The notes beneath the pieces were generated by a model, which was not told the DNA's origin, did not search any database, and was given only the letters and a program-made list of their open reading frames with translations. Of a stretch of DNA of 64,000 bases, positions 34,327 through 46,126 are shown piece after piece. Position 1 is the first letter of the stretch, and each line of letters starts with the position of its first letter. This stretch comes from Pseudevernia furfuracea. Taxonomy: Eukaryota > Ascomycota > Lecanoromycetes > Lecanorales > Parmeliaceae. Where the stretch lies: positions 124,001 through 188,000 of the forward strand of contig JAIUPT010000037.1 in assembly GCA_022315425.1 (NCBI GenBank), in the 5' to 3' direction. Both the position numbers and the translations under genes were made by a program.

Positions 34327-34972
34327 GTGAAGCTTTGGAACGCGGCGGTTGGCGAAGTGGAAAACCAGCGTAGGTGATCGCAAGGACAGGGTCTGGTGGC
34401 AATGGAGCATCGTCGGTTTTGTTTCGAGGGTGATTGAAAGTGGTTAGATGCGATGTCTGAAGGTCATCGATACATGATCGCCAGGATGCGCAGTAGACTT
34501 TTCAACAGGCGAGATTAGAAACACGGCCTCCGATCGTCCATAAATGCTCAATGATTCATAAAAACACAGCATTTACTGGCAGTCCCAATCGTTGCCGATC
34601 GTTCAAGTGCCTTCTCAACTCACCATGTGACTGTCTCTTTTTAAGGTAGTTCGATAGAATCCTGGGTGGTATGCGATTCTACGCACAGGGGGGACTCACA
34701 TTACCATGTGGCCATGCTTATCATACCTAGTCTCTGCGAGTCCGCCATAGGGCTTGCTTACGGCATAGTAACAAATCGGAGTCGTTACTGCCTACCTACA
34801 TATATCGCCCATCTCGCGCTCTACTGTTAACAGAAGTATGAATAAAAGTGATGGGCTGAGTATAAAAGCTTTTGAAAGGTGTCAAGGCAGCAAGCGAGCA
34901 GGGAGAGCATAATTTATGACATCTCCTTTTAGTGCCGCTGAAGGGGATCTAGATAGATGGTTGCATGTATAG

Positions 34973-35119
34973 TATTTACTTGATGACGATGAAGGAATTT
35001 GAAGAATGATTGTGTGTCTGATATTTACTTGATGACGATGAAGGAATTTGAAGAATGGTTGTGTGTCTGATATTTACTTGATGACGATGAAGGAGTTAGA
35101 AATATGGTTATGTGTCCAA
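34973..35119 (+). repeat. 49-bp tandem repeat, three copies
   Basis: Units begin tatttacttgatgacgatga at 34973, 35022 and 35071. Copies one and two differ at one base (gaatgattg / gaatggttg); the third has several changes (aaggagttagaaatatgg). It lies about 30 bp before the tRNA-like unit. Nothing else is recognised in 34327-35150. Confidence 0.85.
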
Positions 35120-35150
35120 TATGTAGGGAAATAGAACCGTAGATAGCCTA

Positions 35151-35286
35151 GCTTGGATAGCGCAAGTGGCAAGCGTTGCAGGACTTTCTAGGTGTGTCTC
35201 ATTGCACTCAGGAGGCATGTCGGTGGGTCGGCGGAGGACTGTTCCTGGAAGCTTCGAGTTCGACCCTCGACTGAGCATTTTTTTTT
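35151..35286 (+). tRNA. tRNA-like Pol III unit with probable intron (possibly a pseudogene)
   Basis: An A-box-type sequence TAGCGCAAGTGG (35158-35169, fits TRGYNNARNNGG) and a B-box GTTCGACCC (35258-35266) are followed by nine T (35278-35286). Folding by eye gives: acceptor GCTTGG/CTGAGC, six pairs with two wobbles (35151-35156 with 35271-35276); D stem GCGC/GCGT (35160-35163 with 35173-35176); anticodon stem CAGGA/TCCTG (35179-35183 with 35243-35247); a perfect 5-bp T stem TCGAG/CTCGA with loop TTCGACC (35254-35270). The 59 nt between the anticodon-stem halves would need an intron of about 52 nt. The seventh acceptor pair is missing and the anticodon is ambiguous, so a degenerate tRNA or tRNA-derived element is possible. 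Confidence 0.5.
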
Positions 35287-36821
35287 CTGTTTTTTTCTGC
35301 TCTCTTTACCTTCTTTTTTTATCTGTCTTTTTCTTTGACCAGTTGTTCCGTAAGCTCTGTCTATCTATGTGTCTGTCTGTCTGTCTTCCTCCCAAAACGG
35401 AAGCTCATGGTCAGCTGCACTTGCGTTGATGAAAGAGCGCGCGCTAAAAGGGACTAGCGCGCCGTCGAGGATCTTCCGCATTATTTGAAAAAACACGACC
35501 TTTATGAGGCCAGAAGGTCTAGCGGACTCCTTCTTCCGCGTTTCCTGAACACTGGGCTGACTTTGCTTCGCTTGTTATGTTAAATGCAACGCGAATCAAG
35601 CTCGGAGAAACCCCCAGAAAAGACTCGTATTTACCAGAAATTGACACAGCTTTGTGCGCCGTAACTTCTTCAACCCGTCGTACCGCATATATGCTCACAT
35701 TTGCACAAGACGACCTGCACCGGACTATAACAGCATTATGCATTCTGAATATGCGCCTTTCCACAAAGCCAAAAAGACGATCAATTAAGTCCTCAATCAA
35801 CATGGTACCCAGTGTGTAACAGCTTTAATCATGAGTGACCTGTCTCTCTCACTTTGCTTACGTTCACTCTATCCCAGAACGAACCTTCCTTGATTACAGC
35901 AACATCTTGCAGGTCGCATGAGCGCCTTCCCAGAAAGCTGCCTGTGTGACAAATGGAATGGAACCCTCGACCATGAGCCTCCGTACTCAGATCTTGATAG
36001 CTACGTCGTCCCTCATATCTCACTCGTGCTCAAAGCTTCACAGAAGAAGTCGGGTCACGGCAAGTTTTCAGAAGTGACGGTGTCTTCCAGGGTCGCGAAG
36101 AAGTACGAAATACGCAGTGCGCAAAGGTAGAGGTACAACTACTAGTCAATCGAGAATCCACCGATGCTTAGGGTCAAGGACCAGACTTACCCTCTCTGTC
36201 TTCTTCTACGCGCCGCTCAGCTCAGCAGTGCAGGTGCAGCAAAGGTAGTGTCGACCTAAGGTAAAAGACCCGACAGGGAGCCATGACCCAGCGCATTTTA
36301 CCTCTGCAGTAGTCCGTTTCTCAAAGTGCTAAAGTCAGACGATTGGCAGCAGACATAAGATATCAATTAGATGTCCGGAACCTCAGATCCTGAGCTCAGG
36401 GAGGGCGATTCTCGTAGGCGAGCAAAGGTCCCCTAGAAAAACGGAGAAGACTAGATGTTGCTGTGAAAAGCGCGCTTGCACCGCCAAGACTTTTGGCGCG
36501 CAAAGAGCCCTGATTGGCGGGAACTCTACCTAAGTAAAGTATCATCCCATTCGTCTTTGTCTGGATTCCAGAAGTTTGATGATGCATCTACCCAAGCTGA
36601 TTTTAAGGTCTTTTCAATGGAGAAAATGGTAGAGTATGGAGCTGTCGTTGCCGCTGGCGGCACGGTGCAACGCATACTCCTTCGATAGCGTCGCTGCACG
36701 GCTGCGTCATTGCACAGCCTCACTATGGCAGCCTTGAAACACAAGGCTGAAGGAATCCTACATTTGCCATTCACCTACCATCAAGAGTTTTTCAATGGAA
36801 AGTTGATATCTACATCGACAG
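35287..36821. other. Intergenic upstream of the receptor gene
   Basis: It begins with a T-rich tract and ctgt/tcta microsatellite units (about 35337-35390). Several short frames occur on both strands, none convincing. The last part should hold the receptor promoter. Confidence 0.4.
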
Positions 36822-39800
36822 ATGGAAGCTCTAGGCCTCTCTTCCGGTGCTGCGGGCCTCATTTCCCTTGGTTTAACCGTCTGCCAGGGCTTGCTGGACT
36901 ACTATCACTCCTGGAAGAATGCAGAGATCCAAGTGGAACAGATGTACGCATCGATCGAGGCCTTGACCGAGACCTTCAAACTCCTTGCATTGGCCATTGA
37001 GCCTAAGGTATTCAGTCGCAATAGTGTGCAAAGAGTCGAAGAAAATATCAAATCCGCGGAGAAGGGCCTTCAGAGCCTTGGAAAGAAGTTGGACAAAATT
37101 CGTCATGTTCCATTACAATCAGGATGGAAAGCCAAAGGCATGGCGCAATTCCGAAGGACACTGTTCCCTTTCAAGGAAAGTACTCTGGTAAAACTCAAAG
37201 AGTTAGGTATCGAGCTACGACAGGATCTAATGCTAGCACTCGAAGTTCTACAGATTGAGTGCTCTGCAGATTCTTTGCAGAAACTGGACTCGCTTTTTCA
37301 CGACTTAACAAAAGTCTCTGTCGGTGTTGAGATACTCCAAGAACGATCTACCCTTATTTCCAGGAATGTCCAGAGTATAGAAGCGTCCTCCCAAAAGACG
37401 TACAAATCTGTCGATGGTTTGGTAATGACTCATAACGAAGAGTATTGCCGCAAAGTGTACGAGTGGCTTTCTCCTCTGACCGTGGAGTTCCAAAAGAAGC
37501 ATTTGGACACTTTTAATACACAGGGGCGACAGGATGCTGCCGCTCAATCTCAACTCGAGACCACGGAATTCAGGACTTGGCTGAGTACATCTGGTGAAAC
37601 GCTTTGGTGTCCTGGCATACGTGGGTCAATCCTTATTATCAGCCTGCGAATTTCTGTCGGCCTCCATCGCAGAAATGTGCTAACGCCGACAGAGGGTACT
37701 GGGAAAACCATCTTTGCGTGGGCTCATCGCAGCTCTCTGATCTCATCGGCTGTGCTAATACCTCTAACAGGTCCTACATAATCAACTACTTGCAAGGCAT
37801 CGTGGATCAAAAAGATACCCGTCTTGCCTACATGTACCTTAGCTACAAAGATGCAAAGAAACAGAACATCTCAAACCTACTGACCAGTCTAGTCTGCCAA
37901 CTAGTGTTCTCGGAGCCAGCCTTGCCAGCTGATTTGGCAGCGTCGTATTATGCCCACGGGTCTGGAGCAACATGTCCGTCACATGCGGAGTGCAATCAGT
38001 TGCTTAGATCTACCGTCAGCCGCTGTGCTAAAGTTTTCCTTATCATCGATGCTTTTGACGAATATCCTGAAGAGTGGAGGGGTCAACTAATGACAGAGTT
38101 GCAGGGTCTAGAGCCTCATGCCAATATATTGATCACGTCAAGGGATTTGCCAACCATCGAACGTCAGCTTTTAAACGCAATTCGACTTGATATTCAAGCT
38201 AGAAGCGACGACATCTTACAGTACCTTCGAGAGCGGATTGCAAGCTCGGAGAGGCTCAAGTCACATTCCGATAGAGACCCAACCTTACCCACTCTCATTT
38301 CAACGACTATTGCTGCTAGAGCTGAAGGGATGTAAGACTATTGCTCTCTCAATGATCATCAATTCCATTATTTCGTGCGTTAATACTTGTAAAGGTTTCT
38401 ACAAGCCCGTCTCCACCTGGATTTCTTGACAACAAAGACGACTCTTCGCAAATTGAAGAATGCTTTGACAGCTTTACCAGAAGGCTTAAATGACACCTAT
38501 GATGAAACCATGGAACGAATCAACTCTCAGCATACTGATCAATCTACGTTAGCCAGAAAAGTTCTCTATTGGGTATTCTATGCTTCCAGGCCCCTTACGA
38601 TGTTAGAAATACAGCACGCACTAGCAGTGGAGACTGGCGATGCAACTTTAGACGAGGACAACATTCCAGAGGAAGGACTGCTTTTGTCGGTGTGCAATGG
38701 TCTTGTCACATATGAGAAAGAGGGCGGCTTTCTGACCTTGGTTCATTATACTTTACAACAATACCTGGAGCAGAAAGCAGAAAACCTTTTTCCAGAAGCT
38801 CGGGTCGAGATAGTACGAACATGTCTTACATATCTTTCTTTCGATGAGTTTGAGCAAGGACCATGCCATGAGGACCAGGACTTTGTGGTCCGCCTTGAGC
38901 GGTGGCCCCTGTTGAGCTACGCAGTGCACGAATGGGGACGACATGCACGCCAAGGAGCAGAAGAAGCCTGTAGAAGTTTGATAGTCTCATTCCTTTCACA
39001 GAGTGCCAAATTGTCTGCCTCCGTTCAGGTACTATGGGTCAGGGAATCAATAGGCGTCAATTATACGCGTCACTTTCCCTCGGAAGTCTCTGCGTTGTGG
39101 CTCGCTTCCTTGTACGGACTAGAATATACGGTGTCTCATCTGCTTGCTAGCCAAAGGCAAAGCGTAGATAAGAAGACGACCTGGGGGGACACTGCTTTGC
39201 ATCAAGCCGCGGGTTGTGGGAACGTAGGGATAGTGAAAATGCTGTTAAACAACGGTGCAGATATCACTGCAACAGACCGCGATGGAAATACGCCTCTGTA
39301 TTACGGGGTTTTCTTTGGTTATGGTATCGATACTTCTCCCTCAATGAGATTTGACACTTACACTTGGGGCTGGATGAGACAGAAGGTCAGAATGATAGAC
39401 ATATCACTGCTGACACTGAATTCTACCCAATTGCTGTTAGGCCATGGTGCTGATGTGAATGCTGTCAATAACCGCGGAAAATCGGCGTTGCATCTTTCTA
39501 TCAGGAAAGGACAATTGTTGCTAACGCAACTACTTTTGGAAAGAGGTGCGGACGTCACACTGAAAGATGAGCATCGAGATGCGCCACTTACCCTTGCGTC
39601 GGGATCGGGCGATGAAGAAGTATCACGAATGTTATTGAAGCATGACTTGCAAAGACAGGTCCAGTGTGGTATTCTCGATGATTCGTTGAGGATAGCTGCG
39701 TTGAACGGTCATGTTTCTTTGCTTGAGATATTGCTTCCGAACTCTTCAGAGCAACCCCCACCTGACCTGGCGGGGAGGAGCCTTCTACATATCTCAGCAT

Positions 39801-40505
39801 ATGGAGGAAGTTTGAAATGCCTCCAGTACCTCGAAAATCACGGCTTTGACCTCGGAATGCTGGACAAGCAGAAGCGCACATGCCTTCACATCGCAGCAGC
39901 AAGTCTAAATAGAGGCTCTCGCGCAGTCCTTGAGTATTTGCTCGAGCAAGGACTTGATTCAAGCCAGAGCGACGTCGATGGATGGACACCATTACTCTGG
40001 GCGGCAAAAGCAGGAAAAGCTGCCAATATAAAAATGCTATTGCATGCAGACGGTGACACCTTCTACCAAGGCGACAGAGAGTGGATTCCTTTTGCAACTG
40101 CTACATACCATGAGAACCCTCGCGCGGCGGCAATTTTGAGACCTTCCAGCAGGCCACTTCCAGAGATGTTCCAGACCCAACATTCTAGCATTTCCTTGCG
40201 GCACCCAAGAGTTATTTGCGACGGCTGTGAACTAGTGAGCCGCAGAAGTCTTGATCATTTCTCCGTTAAAATAGACGGCTGACTCTCTAAAGGTTATCGT
40301 CGGCTCCCGACACAAATGCTCAGAATGCCCGGACTTCGACTATTGCTTCAAGTGTGTGTTGTCTGCCGAAATCACGCACCCTTTCCACCATTTCGACTTC
40401 ATCTATTGGGATGAGAGCCACCAAGACGTGCAAGAAATGGATCGGCAAGAGGTCATGAAAGAGCTCATAGCAAGAGAGACCGCCATGACATCATGGAGAG
40501 CATGA
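36822..40505 (+). CDS. STAND receptor: fungal N-terminal domain - NACHT NTPase - ankyrin repeats - ZZ finger
   Basis: Exons 36822-37620, 37693-37717 (25 nt), 37771-38331, 38395-40234 and 40293-40505 give 1145 residues. The N-terminal domain (MEALGLSSGAAGLISLGLTV, coiled to about 230) is the type that precedes NTPases in fungal NLR-like proteins. The P-loop GIQGTGKT (265-272) is assembled by exon 2; Walker B is KVFLIIDAFDE (about 362-372); the arm region GLNDTYDETMERI and YWVFYASRPLTMLEIQHALA follows. Ankyrin repeats run from about 724 (DTALHQAAGCGNVGIVKMLL) to 1050. The last exon completes a ZZ-type zinc finger (CDGCE, then KCSECPDFDYCFKC and HPFHHF). By family it is a candidate immune or heterokaryon-incompatibility receptor; the ligand is unknown. 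Confidence 0.88.
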
Positions 40506-42009
40506 GCCTTGGTATCCGGGAGTTTAGCAACAGAGCACCTTTTCCTGATTATATTGTCTCCTTACTGGCAGCATCGGCGTTTTCTCAAGCCATCAACAAG
40601 TCCAACGTATCTGAGTCAACATACAGCCGCTAACACTGACCTTATCTTTTTGATGCAGGGACTCGTTCACAAGGCTACTCCACTTGAGTGCGGGAATTGC
40701 AACCTGGATCGCATAGCTTCGCCTTTTTCTAACCCTTGCGCCTCCTTCTCTGCCCCTTTCATCCGGTGTCCCCGTCCAAGCACCAGCAATACCAACTCCC
40801 GCGCCCGTATATACAGCACCCACACCTGAAGCCAAGAATGAAGCTCCTAAGCATATTACCTCCTCCTCTGCCGTGGGCCGGTAGGACTCGGTGTAAGCCT
40901 GGACAGTGGCCTTTCTGTTAGAAAATCTATTGGCCACAATGCTCTATGATGTGGCACATGCAGTTGGAACAGCAACCGCACAGCATTTACTTGGCGATTT
41001 CGGAAACATGCTTGAAGGGTTGAACAATGGGATAGGGCAGGGGTTTTGTCTGAATCTCTGATGAGTCCGAGTTCATTCACGCAAGGCCAGCTTGGTACGG
41101 CCAACGAGATTCAGGCTTGCAGCCAATCTCTCCTCATGGCGGGAGCCGTTTTCGCATTACAGTCAGTGCGAAGCGTGGGACTTGGAGACTCGCCAGCCGA
41201 ATCCATGACCCGGCAGGAAGCCTCCAACGTCAACGATACCTGGATTCACGGGCAGCATTGATTGCAGGGCGTACCACTGTTTGCGGGCACAGCAACTCCC
41301 CCGGTCTCGGTCGCATACTTGGATATAACCTCCGGCACAGGAGTATTTCGAGCCTGTGGAGGTGCACGGGATGGAGGAGAACGAGAACCCCAACCAATCT
41401 CTTTTGAAACACCAGAAATGAACTTTCGGGGGCTCACACGGACCTCAAGCTATTCAGCTGGATCGGCAACCTTGTCCGTCATGAAGTTACTTAATAGGTA
41501 GATATGTAAGGGTATGCGTGTTTTAGGACTGTCACAACAGACGGTTCATTACCGGGGCTTATTTTATCTGGAGATAAGCGGCGATTTGGGGGAGAATTGG
41601 GCTGTACGGATTGTTTTGGATTTTGGCACCAGAATGTATCAGGACATTTGAGCTGCAAAAAGAAAAGAGCGCTTGGCGATCTGTATTGTATACTTATGAT
41701 ACCTTGACGGCAAATCGCATTTAGATCGGAATTGGAATCTGCTCGTCCACGGCCCTTCACTCTACACACTCTCATTGATCACTACCGGGGAGTATTGGAG
41801 CTATGGCAGTGGCGCTGCCCGGCAAAGTTGAAATATTCTGCAGCCGGATTTGAACAGGCAGCCTCTGTTGTTTGCAATGGTTGGATAAATCGGGAAGTGC
41901 AATAGATTCAAGAGTTCAGACCAATCGGTTGCGTGTCGGCAGTTGATCTTTCCAATCGCTCAATATGTCCTGCCTATGCTCCAGCTTCCGCTGTACTTGC
42001 TTCTACACT
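40506..42009. other. Intergenic with coding-like remnants
   Basis: Plus-strand pieces with coding flavour: MLYDVAHAVGTATAQHLLGD (about 40942-41060) and, at 41127-41501, one frame interrupted by a single TGA at about 41260 (NVNDTWIHGQH, stop, LQGVPLFAGTATPPVSVAYL). A minus-strand frame at 40593-40937 has a small-residue hydrophobic stretch (GASFLASGVGAVYTGAGVG). None could be assembled into a gene. A remnant is likely. Confidence 0.35.
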
Positions 42010-43260
42010 CTAACTCGACCCTACAGGCTCAGTCTCAGGCGGCTCAGTCTTCTGGGTAGCGGCAGCCATCTGCCATGCGGGTATTGCTCGGCGATCACTC
42101 CTCTCGAACCCTCGTAATGGGGTAGAATCCCTCTTGGGCACTGTTACCCCTGGCGCTGGAGCCGTTGAACCACTGGCAGACTCGTCATTTGGAGTCGTCA
42201 TTCCACTGTTCGCCGAGTTGAAGGCCGGGAGATTATCTTTCGACTTCTCGCTACCATTTGGATGTCTTCTACTTGTTGGTGTCGGTGCCCCACTAGGTTT
42301 GCCGACTCTGTTCTCTAGCAGCTTCTTTAAGCTCTGCACCTCCTGGCCTAGCTCTTCTAATTTGGCGTCTCCGCTAGCTTTCCATCCTTCCAACGCCTTC
42401 GGTACCATATCTTTCAAGCCAGTCACTTGATCAGCTATTATCCTACTCTCCGCTTCTCGTCTGGTATTTGCAGCCTTCAGATCTTCGATCACACTACCAA
42501 CATCCTTTAGGGTCGTGTCTAGCTTCTCTGTTCTCTCGGATTCAGATTCTTTTATGGCGGCAGTGTCGGTTGTAAGTTGTTCAATCAAGGCAAAGGCGCG
42601 GTTGAAGGATTCGTCGATGGAGGCTTTGTCGGCCTCGAGCTGAGGTGGTGTGGGAGGAGAAATGAGAGGGAAGACGTAGCGCTGTTTAGCTGTCAGTATA
42701 ATACCGGGTACTGGAACAGTTGAAAACTACCTTTGCAACAGTATAAAGGCCATACCCAACTCCGCTGGTGACCGTTGCCATTATAAACCAGTCTCTCCAG
42801 TCCCGCTGAGGTGGTCTGCTCTTCGTCAGTACATGCACTGCCTCAATTAGCATATGTCATGCTCACTCTGGTGGCGCTTGTGGCCATGGTCCTCCTTGAT
42901 AAGGTCCGTACCCATATCCATACCCTGCAGGTTGCCTCGCCATCTGCTGCCCTTGATGAGGGTATTGGCTCGGCGGTAGTGGTGCCACTGCATTCTCTGT
43001 TTGTGATCCATCTCCTACTCTTGCTAGAGCAACGTCGATCTCTTCTTGGGTGAGGTTTTTTGACTGTAGGAATGCGATCCTTTTGTCAAGCGCCGAAGCT
43101 GCGACAGATGGGTCTTGGAGAACTAAGACCGTTAAATTGCAATGTACCGTGGCATTCTGTTGGAATCCTTACAGGAAACCTAGAAATTGATGAGCTGAAG
43201 TTCCGGAACCTGCTTGGGAGAGGGTCTCACAGCAGACGATATTAGATCTTCTCGCACCAT
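42010..43260 (-). CDS. PEX14: Peroxin-14 (peroxisomal docking protein)
   Basis: Docks the Pex5 and Pex7 import receptors at the peroxisome membrane. Exons: 43231-43260 (MVREDLISSA), a predicted micro-exon of 7 nt at 43173-43179 (GTTTCCT), 42867-43122, 42731-42815 and 42010-42681; 349 residues. Only the micro-exon restores the family motif: ISSA + VSF + LQDPSVAAS, followed by KRIAFLQSKNLTQEEIDVAL, the Pex14 N-terminal domain. A Pro/Gly/Tyr linker, one hydrophobic segment (WFIMATVTSGVGYGLYTVAK), a coiled coil (about 185-250) and a Ser/Pro-rich tail follow, as in other fungal Pex14. It is divergent from NDC80 with a 414-bp gap. Identity is secure; the micro-exon awaits transcript proof. Confidence 0.93.
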
Positions 43261-43674
43261 CTCGGATACGCTGCGCCTGGGTCTGCGGTAAGCATACAGC
43301 TTCGTTTCGGTCAGATCACTTTTTCGGGGCCATCGAAGGATCTATAGGTCTTCGTCGCCGTCAAATGAAAATCCTAACGGTCTTATTCCAAGCGGTACCA
43401 ATATGAAGCTGTAAAAGCAGTACATGTTCCAAAACGAGTATGCTCCTCCACTGGAGGTGATCGGGACAATCTGGACCTCGGCCCGCGCGCGGCAGCCGCC
43501 AACGAGTCTTGGCACGCTAAATTTTGAAAAGTAAACAAACCATCAACATCGCTAAGGACTACATCGCTACTGCTCCTTGTCTTTGAATACCTCGCTGATA
43601 CCAATTCCTTTCTGCGGAACATAGGTTGCGCGAACTGTAGATCTAATTTTTGCACTTGTCGCTCACCACTGAAG
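43261..43674. promoter_or_regulatory. Shared divergent promoter, PEX14 / NDC80
   Basis: The 414 bp between two divergent start codons contains both leaders. No factor site is claimed. Open frames across it are shadows. Confidence 0.6.
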
Positions 43675-46126
43675 ATGTCACAAGATACAGGGCTCTTCAG
43701 CGTGCGCCGGCCTCGAGAGGTAAATCTCCGCGTCTCCATTGCTCAAGCTATACTGATCATCTATTTCGCAGACATTGGGTGCTATTAATTACAATTCCGC
43801 CATTCCTCAACCTGCCTCCGCTCTAAAACGCTCCAATTCTATCTCCCACATCAAAGAAAATCATGCACCTCACACATCCCACCATGCTCGCTCGGTCTCC
43901 TCTTCTCGCATGTCGCTCGCTCCCAATCGGCCTCAACAGCCCAACTTTCAGCGTCCCTCATCCGGCAACAATTTCAATATTCCCGGGGAGGCGCAGATAA
44001 ACCGTCCGTCTACAGTACAGCGAAGCTCTTCTTCCAACATTTTTGGTGGCTTGTCCGCAAACAGAATGAGCTATGCGCCGGGTGCAATGACGCCAGCAAA
44101 CCAGCAATCTTTGAGCGCTTCTCAGAGCTTGCAGCGAAGAAGCAGCGTGTATTCTCGACCTTCTTCCACGGGGCCGATGGGCCACCAATCGTTCTTCACA
44201 CAAGCGCCAGCTCCAGCCAGCGCACGAGGAGATCCACGGCCGTGGAGAGATCCAAATTACAGAGCGAAAGTGGGCCAAGACCTACTCGACTACCTTACTC
44301 GAAACAATTTCGAATTAGAGATGAAGCGCTCGCTGAACCAGAAGAGCATGACCTCACCTACACAAAAGGACTTTGAGGCTATATTCCAATGGCTGTATCA
44401 TCGAATAGATCCCGCCTACCGTTTCATGAAAAGTATCGATTTTGAGGGACCCGCTATCCTAAAGCAGCTGCGGTATCCGTTTGAGAATAAAGTCTCAAAA
44501 TCACAATGGGCAGCGGTCGGTGGCCAGAATTGGTCTTCGTTCCTTGGCATGTTACAATGGATGATGCAGCTAGCTCAGATGATGGATAAATATGAAGTTG
44601 GCGAGTACGACGACGCCTGTGCAGAAGCCGGTGTAGACGTTAGTGGAGATAGAATCATCTTCCGATTCCTGAGCGGAGCCTATCATGATTGGCTGCAAGT
44701 GGACGTGGAAGAGGGAGACGAACAGGCAGAGGAAGAAGCAGATAAGCTGCTGGTACCTCATGTTGAAGCTATGGCTGCCGAATTTGAGCGAGGAAATCAG
44801 AAGTACGCCGAAGAGATGAAGATTCTTGAGGCTGAAAATGAGGTCCTTAAGCAGCAGATCGCCGAAGCTGAAGCAGGTGCTCCGGATCTAGCGAAGCTCG
44901 AGAGGAATTTCAAGATTCTGGAGGACGACAAGCGGAAGTTTGAGGAATATAACACCAACGTTGAAGCCAAGGTCGAGAAGTATGAGCAGCGGAATAAGTT
45001 TTTGCAGGAGGAGATCGAACGCACGGAGGCCGAGCTCGGAGGAGTTGAGCAGGAGAAGACCAATTTGCAAGATTCAGTGGACAGGCAAGGTATCACTATA
45101 CAGGATATCGACCGCATGACTACTGAGCGGGAACGATTGCAAAAAGGCCTCGAGGTCACGACAACCAGGTTGGGGGAAGTCAAGCGAAGAGCAGGCGAAA
45201 AGGAAATTGATGCCAACCACAGTCTGGAAGAGCTTGAGCGCGTCGTCGAGAAGTACAATTCTCTGTGTTACCAGATCGCCTTGATACCTGCCACTGCCTC
45301 AAATGCCAAGGGCCAGGACTTCGAGCTCCACCTCAACATTGACTCTACGCCCAATTTCTCTTCATCCCAGCTCGGTGCCTCACAGCGTGGCAGTAGCAGT
45401 GACCGTCTGCTCGCTGACCCTTCGACCGGCTATCATCCTCCTCATGTCCTCAACCTTGACCTGCGTGGCTACATCAAGAGCCAGCTCATCGGACTAAGAA
45501 AAGAGATCAATGAGCGTAGAACTTTGGCGATTGACGCGGATATGAAGAACCACGAGCTGCTGGACTCCATCAAAGAAGCCATTGACGACAAGCGAAATGA
45601 AGTAGAAGCTTTGGAGCACCGCGTTAGAGCTGCTGAGGAGGAGTTCGAGAAGACGAAAGAGGTAAGCGAGCTTATTTTTGTTGCCCAGAAGCCTTCCAGT
45701 ACGCTAATGAGCACATACAGGTCACCTCAACACAAAAGGTTGCTTCCGACGCACAGATCGAGAAGATGGAGAAGGAGCTTGCAAAGATGCGCGCCGGCCT
45801 TGATGAAAGCGTCCAACTTATGGAGCAGCGCGAGATGAACACTAACATCGAGTAAGCGACCCCATTGCCTCCCGGGTAAACACGAGTCACAGCATGCTGA
45901 CTACTCTCTTAGATTCGAACAATTGACCCTCCGTGCCAACACCTTGCGCGAGGAACTGCACACAGAGATCGAGAAGATCTTAAACGATGTCATCAAGTTC
46001 AAGGTGCACATCCAACAGAACCTCGAGAACTACGAAGCTTTCGTAGATCAAGAAGTCAAAGCTGAGCTTGACGACGGAGGCGCGGAAGATGAGGGACTCG
46101 CTGGTGTTTTTGGGATGGATGAGTAG
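43675..46126 (+). CDS. NDC80: Kinetochore protein Ndc80
   Basis: Microtubule-binding subunit of the outer-kinetochore Ndc80 complex (with Nuf2, Spc24 and Spc25). Exons 43675-43719, 43772-45661, 45721-45851 and 45913-46126 give 759 residues. The basic N-terminal tail MSQDTGLFSVRRPRETLGA includes the fungal start pattern. The calponin-homology head spans about 150-280 (DPNYRAKVGQDLLDYLTRNN, TQKDFEAIFQWLYHRIDP, GQNWSSFLGMLQWMMQLAQM). Long coiled coils follow to the end, with the interrupting loop near residues 520-570. The last two introns are 59 and 61 nt, and the frame closes with an acidic C-terminus. Size is slightly above yeast Ndc80 (691). Confidence 0.96.

Noticed and set aside
34973..35119. 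Terminal repeat of a transposon
   Set aside because: The three 49-bp units are adjacent in tandem and no transposase-like frame lies nearby.
40593..40937. Minus-strand membrane protein (GASFLASGVGAVYTGAGVG)
   Set aside because: The hydrophobic stretch is short, the rest is low-information, and competing plus-strand remnants overlap it; not enough to call a gene.
44797..45258. 153-codon minus-strand frame opposite NDC80
   Set aside because: Ser/Leu-rich antisense of a coiled-coil region; a typical shadow.
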